Source of the DNA: Persicaria tinctoria
Taxonomy: Eukaryota; Streptophyta; Magnoliopsida; Caryophyllales; Polygonaceae
Length of the DNA stretch: 64,000 nt
Direction: 5' to 3'
Assembly: GCA_037127255.1 (NCBI GenBank)
Contig: JBANSL010000009.1
Location: 3,468,001 to 3,532,000 of the forward strand
Within the stretch, counting starts at the first letter, position 1. Every line of letters starts with the position of its first letter. The position numbers and the translations under genes are program-made. The notes under the pieces were generated by a model, which had not been told where the DNA came from, made no database searches, and worked only from the letters and a program-made list of their open reading frames with translations. Shown here piece after piece: positions 42,077 to 53,280 of the stretch.

Positions 42077-44041
42077 TGATGTCTCCAAAGTAGCCATGTT
42101 TTTATGCATATTTTAGTTCCATATTCTTTACATTTTGCATATTTCGGGTTGGGAATATGTTGAATTTATGTAGTATATGCTTATTTGTTAGAAATGGAGA
42201 TCTACATAAGTTTCTGTTTAATATTGCAGAATATGGAAACATTTCGGGAGAAAACCAAGAAGCAAAGACGGAAGCAGCAAGTCTACTCGATCTCGACTAA
42301 GATCTCATCGAGATCAACAAGTGCCAGACCCCATTCCCGAGCCATGTCGAAGAGATGCTGCTCGACAACACCAAGCCAAGCCATGATCTACTTGAGATCG
42401 ACAAAGACCTTGTCGAGATTGAGGAAGCCCAGGAGCCTGTGTCCGAGCATGTCGACGAGAGGCCACTCGACAACACCAAGCTGGCCAAGTCGATGATCCG
42501 TTGTCGTCAAGATCGAGGAGCGTCATCGAAGTCAACAAGCCCACATCCGAGCATGTCGAGAAGGGTTGCTCGACAACCTCGGAAGACCAAGTCGAGAACA
42601 CACCACTCGTCGAGATCGAGGAGCTCTCCTCGAGATCGACTAAGGCCAAGAGTCATGACCGAGCCACATCGAGGACCTGCTAGCCAAGACGTCGAGCCAT
42701 GCCCAGTCGACAACTTTCCTACTCGAGATCGAGTACGCCGTACTCGAGATCGACGAAGATTTCCGAAGCCGCGTGACGCGTTGATGCAGTCCTACTCGGA
42801 GTAGAGTCCTTGGAGCCGAGGATAAGCCTAGTCTATCCGAATTATCAACATCTATCATGAAGAAGAGAGTTTTATCCACTTGAGACACTTTAGATATTAT
42901 TTCCCTTATAGATTTAATTTCATTGTAGCTTTTATTTATCTTTAAAGTCTTAGATATAGTTTTAGATATAGATATAGATATTCTATCCTTGAGTAGCAAG
43001 GAATAGAAGGCTATAAAAAAAGCCCTTGGGGCTGATTTCCATTCATTCAATTTCAGAGATACAGTTACACATAGAGATTTAGGAGATCAAAGGTTTTAAG
43101 GTTTTGGTAGTTTACGAAAGTTGATTGTCGGGATTGTAAAGGCTTTGAATATTAGTTTATTACAAGTTATTTCTTTCAAATCAATGTCTGTGATTGCGAT
43201 GAGGCGCGAGTAGTCCACCTACTTCTGGGGTTGGGGTGAGCCCAACGAGAGCCATGTCGGTGGATTAAGAGATTGCGGAAGGAGGTATTTTGTCGTTATC
43301 TTCGTCTATTCCCTATGTGCTTCATCTTTGATTGAGAAATTGAAGAACTCATGTTGTGAAACTTGGGTAGTAATTAGGATTTCTATTCGAAAGATTATAA
43401 ATGGTAATTATGAAAAGGAATAGATGCAATTAGGATTATTTGTCACGAGATTTATATTCCTACTTGTCGGATTAGGTGAAAGCCTTTTCCTTTATCGATA
43501 AAGTTACCGCCTTTTGTGATTTATATTCCGCTTGCATGGTAATCGTTGTCGCAAACCCTAATCTTGTAAGTTCTTTTAATTCATAAAGTTACAAAAACCG
43601 AAACTGCTTTTGTTTTTACTTTCTGCCCTCGTCGATCTCGACCAAGCCCTGGTCGATCTCGACTACTGATTCTCGATCCCAGATCGTCGTAGCTTAATTG
43701 TGCAGGAACTCGACAAGCCCAACCTGAAGTCGACGAGGACCGTACTCGATCTCGAGTAGCCCCTTGTCAAAATCGAGTAGACTTTGCCGAGAGCTTCTGC
43801 CCTGTTCGACTAGCCTGATCTCCTGTCGACTAACCCTAGTCGAGATCTAGCACCTGTTATCGACATCTGTCCGTGAGATACCACTGCTGCCTAGGATCCG
43901 CTGACCAACTTCCTCGAGGATTCGAACCTGACTTTCTCTTAATACATTGGAGGGAGTCTTGCACATTATTTGCTGGGATTTGATCGGTTTGCTTTACTTT
44001 GTTTACTTACTGTTTTGCATTATCGATTTCCTCTTACAACA
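42077..44041 (+). repeat. Element C left LTR, 1965 bp
   Basis: TGATGTCTCC to CTTACAACA. The first motif cluster, TCGAGATCGA and relatives, runs about 42275-42760, upstream of the TATA box at 43012; the second runs about 43628-43860 near the 3' end. Frames found inside the clusters are by-products of the six-base repeat. Confidence 0.93.
43012..43019 (+). promoter_or_regulatory. TATA box of element C left LTR
   Basis: TATAAAAA in the context AGAAGGCTATAAAAAAAGCCC; the right LTR copy at 55402 reads TATAAATA. Confidence 0.65.
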
Positions 44042-44044
44042 AAA

Positions 44045-44062
44045 TGGCGCCGTTGCCGGGGA
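44045..44062 (+). other. Primer binding site of element C (tRNA-Asp)
   Basis: TGGCGCCGTTGCCGGGGA, three bases after the LTR end; perfect complement of the tRNA-Asp 3' end and identical to the sites of B and D. Confidence 0.93.
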
Positions 44063-44124
44063 AGCTATCATTCGCGCCTTAGGTAGTTAAACCTCACGTC
44101 TACTTTGAGTTACTTTTCAGGTGT

Positions 44125-47100
44125 ATGCGCCGTTCTGGTCAACCACCTGAGTTTGACGGCTTAGATGAACCAGAGCGGCTCCTACACATCCGAGCTAGAC
44201 TACAAAGAGCCATGGCGGCCGATGAAACACAAGAACAGCTGATTGTCAGGCTTACCAGGGAACTAGCCACTAAAGATGCTGCTATTGCCGCTGAGAAAGC
44301 AGCAAGGGAACAAGCGGAAGCTGAGCTTGCCCAATATCCAACTACAACAAAGGATTATATGCATCCAACTCTCGTCATAGCTGAATCGGCGATTCTAATC
44401 TCTGAAAACTCTTTTGAAATTCGCACTCAATTTCTTATAGAGCTTAAAAATAATGCTTTTCATGGAAGATTTAATGAGTGCCCTCTTGAACATATTATCA
44501 ATTTTCATGACATGTGCCGTACTCTTGCTGAAGGTACAACTCTGGAATATGTCAAGATGAAAGCTTTCCGCTGGTCTCTCGCTGGACCTGCACTGAAGTG
44601 GCTAGAAGGACTGAAACCAAGATACCTTACAATATGGGCACAAGTAGAGCAAGAGTTTCTGAATAAAGTCTTCCCTCCTGCCAAGACAGCATTCCTCCGC
44701 CAGAAAATCACCGCCTTCAAACAGAAGCCTGGTGAACCGCTGACAAAAGCATGGGAACGCTACAAAGAACTGCTGCGATCTTGCCCTACTCATGGACAGC
44801 CACCCTACGTCATTCAGGAGATCTTCTTCAACTCTCTTGACCAAGTCACTAAAGACAGGAACAATCAGTACACTCGCTATGAGTATGTGACGATGCCACC
44901 AATTGACGCATGGGGTGTGCTAGACAAGCTCACAAATTATGACAACAAGTATGGGGCTCCTACAAACTATGATGAGAACGCCTATGCCAGACCAGCCTCA
45001 TCCATGCCTCTCTATGAGCCATCTAAGGAGATAGACCCTGATGTCAAGGAGCAGTACTACAGAGATCAGAATCTCAAGCTCCTCAAACAGGTCAAATATC
45101 TCTCTGTCAACCAACCCTGCATCGAATGTGGTTCACAACGGCATACTACTACTGAGTGCCCGCATACGGAACCAGTCAGGATGGCAGAGATTCACGAGGA
45201 GGTAGCTTACGCAGGGGGTCCCAATCGCTATATGGGGGACCAAAGGTTCTATCAACCTCAACGGAACCAAGGTCCTCCTAGGAACCCCCAACCTTACAGA
45301 GCACCAGGACATCCAGAAAGGGATCAGAAGAAGGATGATTTACAGCTCATCCTTGAGGAGATGCACCGGAATCAAGGCACCATCAACAATCAGTTCCAGA
45401 CTATCAATGTAAAATTTGGGGAGCTATACATCTGGAAAAGGAACATCGAGACTCAGATGGGTCAATTCGCAGCGCAGATTCCACAACCATCCGAGCAGCT
45501 CCCAGGACATACAGAACCAAATCCCAAGGGGCAGCACGGACATGTAGCTGCTGTAAAGTTGCAGAGCGGTCACAAACTGCACGAGCCAAAAAATGGAGAA
45601 AGGAAGGGCAAAGTTGTCGTCGACATCGACAAAGGCCTAGTCGACATCGACAAAGCTCTTCTCGACACAGAGGAGAAAAAGAGCTCTAACGCAGCTGCAC
45701 AGCCAGACAAGCCGAAGTCGACTACCCAACTCGAGATCGACGAGACCCTTGTCGAGATCGACGAGCCTGTTGTCGAGATCGAGAAGGAGCATGCCAAGAT
45801 CGATGAGCCATCACCACCTCCGAAAGCTGTTCTGACTCAGAAAACTAAAAAGACGCTCCCATTCCCTTCCAAAAACCAAAGAGATCCAACAGACGGTAAG
45901 TTTCAGCGTTTTGTGAAATTGCTTCAGAGTCTGAATGTTACTATTCCTTTTACAGAAGCACTACACGAGATGCCTGCCTATGTCAAGTTCCTCAAGGAGA
46001 TTCTCAGCAACAAGCGATCGATGGCTGAGATTGCTAAGTTTGCTATCACTGTTGGACTTGGTCCTCATAGATTTAAAGCACTGTGTGACCTAGGAGCAAG
46101 TGTCAGCATCATGCCCCTATCCATCTGGTCGAAGGTGAAGATAGGTTCCTTGGAACCAATTGATGCCAAACTCTACATGGCCAACAACACCGTGGTAATC
46201 CCTACAGGTATTGTTGATAATGTTCCTGTTAAAGTTGGTAGATTCTTTGTCCCTACAGATTTTCTTGTAGTAGAAATGGCAGAGGATCCAGCTTGCCCCA
46301 TCATCCTAGGGCGATCTTTCCTGGCAACTGCTGATGCCAACATTGGAGTGAAAAGAGGAATCCTTACATTCACCATCGGAGATGAGTTTATTGAATACTT
46401 CTTCAACCCAGACACAGAAGAGGTAATGGAAATTAAAGCTATATATTCTAAATTTAATTTTATCTCCTGTGATGAACCTGCAGAACAACTCTTGATCAAA
46501 GAAGAAGGAAAGGCAGAATCTGTACTAGCAGAGGAGGAGATGGCTGCAACAGAATTAAGCGAGGAGGAAATCTTCGACGATGCATTATCGGCGGAGCTGA
46601 ACGACTCACCCAACGCCGAACAGATCAAGTCGACCTCCACTGATCTCCTCGACATCGACGAACCCTCCTCGAGATCGACGAGCACCAGCCCTCCAGAAAC
46701 TGTAAGTCTTCTGAACCTACTTGATATCGAGCAGTCACCCTCGATATCGACTACCTTGCTCCCTGCAGGCACACCAGAAATCGACGAAGCTGACTCGACG
46801 ATCCTCCTCGAGATCGAGGAGCCCAACTCGAGATCGACCAGCCCTTTATTCAAAGTAAGTTCTGATTTTTTGGTCGATTTTGATCTTTCTAACCCATTGT
46901 CGAGTAGCTTCTCGCAGTAAAGTCCTATGTCCAATTCAGCGTTGTCATCGATGTATGCCTGGTCGACGCCAACTCTTGTAGCTGATTTGGATGCTTCTTT
47001 TATGAGGATTGAGACAGATTACCTAGGGGAGATCATGAAGACGGAGGAAGTTGAGCCTATCTTGATTCCACAGGGCCCTTCTCCGGTGCTGAAACCCTTA

Positions 47101-50100
47101 CCTGACACCCTTATGTATGAATTTCTTGGTCCTAACTCTACTTTCCCTGTAATCATAAATGCTTCATTAAACCCATAGGAAGTAGACAGGCTAGTAGATG
47201 TCCTCCGCACTCATAGGAAGGCCATTGGCTATTCCCTAGAGGACATAAAAGGTATTTCACCCATTACTTGTATGCATAGAATTCTGTTGGAAGATGATCA
47301 CAGGGCAACAATTGAGCATCAAATGAAGCTTAACCCCAACATGAAGGAGGTTGTCAAGAAGGAGATCCATCGCATGCTGGATGCATGAATCATTTATCTA
47401 ATCTCCGACAGCAAGTGGGTTAGCCCTGTTCATGTTGTTCCTAAGAAGGGTGGAATGACCGTCGAGAAGAATGAGAAGGGAGAGCTTGTTCCTAAAAGGA
47501 TCACTACCAGCTGGCGGATGTGCATAGACTACAGAAAGCTCAACACCGCCACCAGGAAGGATCATTTTCCACTCCCCTTCATTAACCAGGTACTCGAAAG
47601 GTTAGATGAACATGATTACTTTTGTTACTTGGATGGATACTCTGGCTTTTGGCAGGTTCCCATTCATCCTGATGATCAAGAAAAGACCACCTTCACTTGC
47701 CCCTATGGAACTTTCGCATATAGGAGGATGCCCTTTGGCCTTTGCAATGCCCCTGCTACTTTTCAAAGGTGCATGATGGCCATCTTCCCCGACATGATTG
47801 AGGACATAGTAGAGGTATTCATGGATGATTTCTCAGTTTATGGCACTACTTTCGATATTTGTCTCTCTAACCTACGCAGGGTACTCAAGCGCCGTGAAGA
47901 GACAAATTTGGTTCTTAATTGGGAAAAATGCCACTTTATGGTAACGGAAGGGATCGTGCTAGGCCACAAGGTGTCTAACAAAGGAATTGCGGTGGACAGA
48001 GCAAAAATCGATCTAGTGGAGAAATTGCCCCCGCCTTCTTCCATTAAAGAGATAAGGAGTTTTCTTGGTCATGCTGGTTTTTATAGAAGATTCATTCAAG
48101 ATTTTTCTAAAATTGCCAAACCATTAACTAACCTGCTTATGAAGGATGTTATGTTTGTATTTTCTAGCGAATGTCTTAAAGCCTTCAACAGGTTAAAAGA
48201 AGCTCTTATCTTAGCTCCGATCATTCAATCGCCGGATTGGTCACTACCATTTGAGATCATGTGTGATGCCAGCGATTATGCTGTGGGAGCAGTTCTAGGA
48301 CAACGGAAGGACAAGAAACTGTATGACATCTACTATGCAAGCAAGACTCTGGATGTGGTTCAGGCTAAGTACACCACAACAGAGAAGGAATTTTTGGCTG
48401 TGGTTTTTGCTTTTGAAAAATTTTGTTCCTATCTTGTTGGTTCTAAAGTTATTGTCCATACTGACCATGCTGCTCTTCGATATTTAATGACAAAGAAGGA
48501 TGCAAAACCAAGGTTGCTACGATGGGTGCTCTTACTTCAAGAATTTAACGTTGAGCTAAGGGACAAGAAGAGCATAGAGAATTCAGTCGCTGATCACCTA
48601 TCCAGGCTCCCCAAAGACATGCTAGAGGAGGCCCAGGACGCCATACCAATCGATGACTCTCGCCCAGACGAGCACCTAATGCAGACTGACACTGTCTTCC
48701 TCGACATCGACGAAACCTCCTCGACCTCGACCAAAACAGGTGAGTTATCCGTTGATCATTCTTCTTTGCAGGGTTTGGAGTTGCAGAGCTACTCGATCTC
48801 GAGTACACCTTCATCGAGATCGACAAGGATCAATGTCGAGGAGCACCAGGAATCGAGCACAGCACAGGCAGACACCACAGCTGTACTCGAGATCGACGAA
48901 CCCTCGTCGAGATCGAGTACGGTCGACCACCAAACGCCTTGCCTATCACCAGTCGACACTGCAGCCTCCTCTATATCGAGTAGCCCTTCTCGATATCGAC
49001 TAGCTCCAGGTGAGATTTCAGGTGAGGTTCTTCGATTAGATTTCGGTGACGATTTCTTCTTTACACCTCCTACTAGTCCTATTCATGATATATATGCTAT
49101 AAAAGGACCAAATGTACCCTGGTATGCGGAATTTGCTAACTACCTTGTAGGAAATGAGATTCCGTCAGGACTATCTTCACAGGGAAAGAAGAAATTCCTC
49201 CACGACGTCAAACAATACTATTGGGATGATCCTTACCTATTCAAACAAGGGAAGGACCATATTTTCAGACTTTGTATTCCGGAGGAGGAGGTGGAAAGTG
49301 TCATTCGCCATTGCCATACTCTCCCTACAGGCGGACATGCCAAAGGCTTCAAAACTGCATCTAAGGTACTTCAATGTGGTTTTTACTAGCCTAATCTTTT
49401 CAGGGATGTGCAGGCTTATGTCACGTCATGCGACGAGTGCCAAAGATCAGGCAACACTACTTGGAGGAATGAGACACCACTCACAGGAATTTTGGAGGTC
49501 GAGCTATTTGATGTATGGGGAATTGACTTCATGGGACCATTCCCTGCTTCAGGACCTTACAAATACATCCTTGTAGCGGTTGACTATGTCTCTAAATGGG
49601 TGGAGGTTGTTGTAACTAGGACAAATGACGCGAAGGTAGTTTCAAAGTTTGTTAAAACTAACATATTTCCTCGCTTTGGTGTTCCTAGAGTTCTTATTTC
49701 AGATGGTGGCTCACATTTCATCGAGAGAGGATTTGAGGCTCTTTTGGCTAAGTATGGGGTAACACACATGGTAGCAACACCTTATCATCCCCAAACTAGT
49801 GGTCAAGTAGAAGTTTCTAATCGTCAAATCAAGGCCATTTTGGAGAAAACAGTCTCTCGCTCTATGAAGGATTGGTCATCTAAGCTTGATGTTGCGCTAT
49901 GGGCTTATAGGACAGTTTACAAAACACCGCTGAGAACAACTCCTTACAACTTGGTTTATGGCAAGTCTTGCTATTTACCTGTTGAACTGGAGCATAAGGC
50001 AATGTGGGCTCTCAAGGAGCTCAACATGGATCTCGATGAGGCAGGTAAGAAACGCTTTATTGATTTACAGGAGTTAGAGGAAATGAGATTGAAAGCCTAT

Positions 50101-50406
50101 GAGAATGCTGAGATCTACAAGGAGCGCACCAAGAGATGGCACGATAAGAAACTGGTGCCAAAAACATATGAGGTGGGTGACAAAGTGCTTTTATATAATT
50201 CCAGACTGCGTCTATTTCCAGGAAAGCTAAGGACAAGATGGAGTGGACCTTTCTTTGTTCACCACATATACCCTCATGGAGCAGTAGAGTTAATTGGTAC
50301 TGACGGCACCACCTTTAAAGTAAATGGGCACAGGGTCAAGAAATACTATGACAAAGAAGACCCGGAAGAGGAGATTCGCGCCACTCTGGCGTTAATCAAA
50401 GCCTAA
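44125..50406 (+). pseudogene. Element C gag-pol polyprotein, one frame with four stops
   Basis: From ATG 44125 to the stop at 50404-50406 everything is in one frame (2,094 codons), broken only by TAA 46918, TAG 47176, TGA 47386 and TAG 49387. Gag: an Ala/Glu-rich coiled-coil-like part (30-70), Gag domain (about 110-250), CCHC knuckle CIECGSQRHTTTEC (332-345). Protease: DLGAS at 655-659. [28 protein letters not shown] and intact FMDD at 47818-47829. RNase [33 protein letters not shown]. Integrase: zinc finger ([15 protein letters not shown]), catalytic Asp at 49525 and 49702 and Glu at 49810, the last two 35 residues apart, all present. Repeat-rich linkers separate gag/protease (45610-45810), protease/RT (46620-46900) and RNase H/integrase (48695-49010). 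Confidence 0.95.
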
Positions 50407-50470
50407 AACAGGGAAGTGGGTCGAGCTAACGACTTAAACCTTAGCGCTTACGGGAGGCAACCCGCTTTCG
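50407..50470 (+). ncRNA. Conserved block with GGGAGGCAACCC hairpin after pol
   Basis: TCGAGCTAACGACTTAAACC (50420-50439) is followed by CGGG-AGGCAA-CCCG (50451-50464), a small perfect hairpin. The same block, with a longer stem, follows gag-protease in element D (58315-58370, minus). Function unknown; classed as RNA structure by inference. Confidence 0.55.
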
Positions 50471-50769
50471 TTACTCTTTCCTATTTCTTTTATTTTCTTT
50501 TCTATTTTCATTTTCTTAAAAATCGTGCATAATCTCTTCTCATGGTTACATTCAGGCATTCAAGAGGAATCTATATCAGTCAGGTTTGTCTAAATCGAGT
50601 AAGCTACGCAGGTAAGTAGAAGGTTACAGGTAAGTTTTCTTTCTCTAAGTATAAAAAAAAACAAAAAAAAATTAATAATAATAAAATAAAAGTATATGTA
50701 TATATAGATTTCCGGTTTTATTTTTATCAGTTTTGGTTTTATTTCTTTACCATTTTTTTATTATTCTTT
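50471..50769 (+). other. Spacer with A-rich and T-rich runs
   Basis: No frame or repeat seen; A-runs around 50650-50690. Confidence 0.5.
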
Positions 50770-51722
50770 GTATTTAAAACACATTACCTACCCTTCCCCT
50801 TCCTCATGCTCTACTCGACCTCGCACAAAACCCTAGCCGACAAGACTCACCTCCTTCATCCTCTTGCTCTCGCTCTCCCTACAGGCCATCACCTTCATCC
50901 TCTCGCTCACCTCCTCCCTCGCATCCTACTGCCCAGAATCCAGCCACCAAGCCCAGATCCAACCCAAGTCCGAGCACACAGCAGTCCCTACCAGAACCCC
51001 TTCTCTTTGTGCTCTCCCCGTTTCCGGCCCTCCCTAGCCCGGATCCAACCCCTCCGACCACCCAGCAGCACTGTCGACAAGCCTCGCCTCCTCCCCTTTC
51101 TTGCTACTGCCCAGATATGTTTCCCCGATCACCTCCACACCTCAGTTCCGGCCACCTTTCACCATACTCGGCCACCTCTCCCCGTTTCTGGCCCATTGAG
51201 CACCACCGCCGAGCCGAATCTCACCCTCTACACGCAGATCCGAGCCCCAGTGATTAACCGCCGCCACCGGTAGGTTTCTTGACCCAATTTTGAGACCACA
51301 CCCCCTAATTTTACTCTAATTACATATTTCTACCCGTTGTTTCAACTTTGAGGTATGATTTCTCCCCCTATTCTCTCAATTTCAGATTATAAATTTTATG
51401 AGAACCTAGGTAGAGATTGGACATTGAATTGTGTGTTGAAAATTTAGGGTTTGAAATTTGCGCGGGAAATTTATATTATTATTAGGGGTGGGTCATATAT
51501 ATGGAAATTCTTAATTTGAATGGACTGATTTTGTTAATTATCTAAATGTTGTCATACTTAGTTCATATATACTATTAAAGGAATTTATGAAATTTGGGAT
51601 TTATTGGAAATTCCTTGAATTTGGAGCATGCTTTCAAAATCATATATATGTTGCATTATTAATATGAACTAAGTATGGGGTTGTTCTATTATCTTATAAA
51701 GGGTACTTTATTTTTGCAGTCT
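50770..51722 (+). other. Leader and intron-like region before the downstream gene of element C
   Basis: 50790-51269 is strongly C-rich, like a 5' leader. It ends at a donor-like CACCG-GTAGGT (GT at 51270). The T-rich stretch 51270-51719 ends in TACTTTATTTTTGCAG, an acceptor, three bases before ATG 51723. This makes a 450-base candidate intron placed so that the downstream gene would be expressed from its own spliced RNA. The frame 50806-51273 in the leader is not supported as a gene. Confidence 0.5.
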
Positions 51723-53187
51723 ATGGTCAGAACAAAATATCCGGACATGGACTATCTGAGGATCGATGACGCAGAGACACGTCAGCTTGCTTTGGATTTA
51801 GCTGACCGGGCTCCGAATGCCCGGTGGTACCACCAACCATCCATAGAGGAGCTGGGATGCATTTCTGGATGATCCATGGGTTCGGTTGGCTAGATGCCTA
51901 CTGTCTGGTTGGACCCTTAGACCACCACTACCCGACCTTGACAGGAGAATTCCTCGCAACTCTCCGGATCCCAGAGTCCCCTGCCTCTACTAGACATGTA
52001 CATTTTCAGCTTGCCAACAGGCAGTTTACCATGACTCTGGAGGATATGAGAACTATCTTTGATTTCCACCACACCACTAGTTTCTTCCACATCCGTGTGA
52101 TACAGATGTGATGTGGGGCTATATGTCCAACATGCTGGAGCCTACCCAGGACCGTACCATCACAGCCAACATCGCCAGTCCTCTATTTGCTACCATCCTA
52201 AGGATCCTGGGTAGCACTATTTGGGCCCGCCCAGAGCTGAGGCGACCCATCCAGCCAGAGTGAGAGTGTCTGAGGCGGATGCTTTTCGAGTCAGAACCCC
52301 TACCGCTCGCCTACGCCTGGCTCGAACACTGCATTACCCGCCGGAATCAACCACGGGTAACCATCTATGACGGCAGCATGGTAGCTCTTTTAGCCCTTCG
52401 CCTACAGCTCCCCGTCCACCGATACACCCCGCGGAACGTGATGCGGATCGACATCGGGTCCCTACAGAGGGGACATGTCATCACCCGCCGCCACGACAGA
52501 TGGGTCCATTTTAGGACGAGGGTTCTCATTAGGCAGGATTTGATGGACCTGCACCACCCTCACGACTGGTACACTATATGGACCGGGATTGATTACCTCC
52601 CCGAGATCATACCATCCGTTGACCCCACCCTGAGGGACCATCCTCTCCTCTACGACCACCCTGATTCTGTCCCTATGGCCATAGACCCTCAACCAGATCC
52701 TGTTGGGGATGACGACGACGACGAGGATGACAGCCCGCAAGCCTCCCACCACTCTTACCACTCCTCACAACAGATCCCCTCCCACCATTCTTACCATCAG
52801 GTACCCTCCCACCACTCTCACCATACCCAGCAGACTCACCATGCTGGAGGATATTCAGAGGAGGTACTCTCTGAGTTGCGTCAGAGCCGGGAGATACAGA
52901 CAGCAATGTTTGATCAGATGTCCTCTTTATCACTCAGAGTCAACACCATTGACAGACGTCGGGAGGAGATGTATTCTGCTAACCGGTCTCACCATTCCTA
53001 TGTCAGAGACACTTTCGGTGGCATGGATCAGCAGTTCTGGGGTCGGCCGTCCCAGTTCCAGAGACAGGGGAGCACCCACGACGCTGGTGGATCATCTTCA
53101 CAGCAGCCTGGTAACTCTTCCCATGGAGGAGCTCCTGACTACCAGGTCGGGTTCCACTTTCCATATTTCGGCCCACCGCCGCCTTAG
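51723..53187 (+). pseudogene. Athila-type downstream (env-position) gene of element C
   Basis: Three frames in series: from ATG 51723 (MVRTKYPDMDYLRIDD) to about 51850, then to about 52100 in another frame (FLATLRI, FQLANRQFTMTLEDMRTIF), then to 53187 (NIASPLFATILRILGSTIW onward). Two frameshifts and one TGA (52261-52263) break it. The middle parts read like the protein encoded downstream of pol in Athila elements, sometimes called env-like. The C-terminal third is rich in Asp, then in His and Ser (HHSYHSSQQIPSHHSYHQ), then Gly/Pro. I see no signal peptide or clear membrane segment, so an envelope role is not supported by the sequence. Confidence 0.65.
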
Positions 53188-53237
53188 TGAGCTGCTCTGT
53201 GAGTTTTTTTTTCCCTCTCTTTCATTTTATTTATTTA

Positions 53238-53280
53238 ACAGTGAAGACACTGTATATTTTAAGTATGGGGTGGGAGAAAA
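53238..53280 (+). promoter_or_regulatory. Internal hairpin and polypurine-like tract of element C
   Basis: ACAGTG-AAGA-CACTGT (53238-53253), then TTTTAAGTATGGGGTGGGAG, 50 bases after the downstream gene and 1.65 kb before the terminal copy. Confidence 0.7.

Noticed and set aside
42185..42804. Ser/Arg-rich frames in the element C LTR
   Set aside because: By-product of the six-base TCGANN periodicity, which keeps several frames open; part is deleted in the other LTR.
50806..51273. Proline-rich frame before the element C downstream gene
   Set aside because: Same kind of C-rich leader; lies upstream of a likely splice donor and shows no domain.
51723..53187. True viral envelope protein
   Set aside because: No signal peptide, fusion-like segment or membrane anchor seen; similarity is only to the Athila downstream gene, whose role is unproven.
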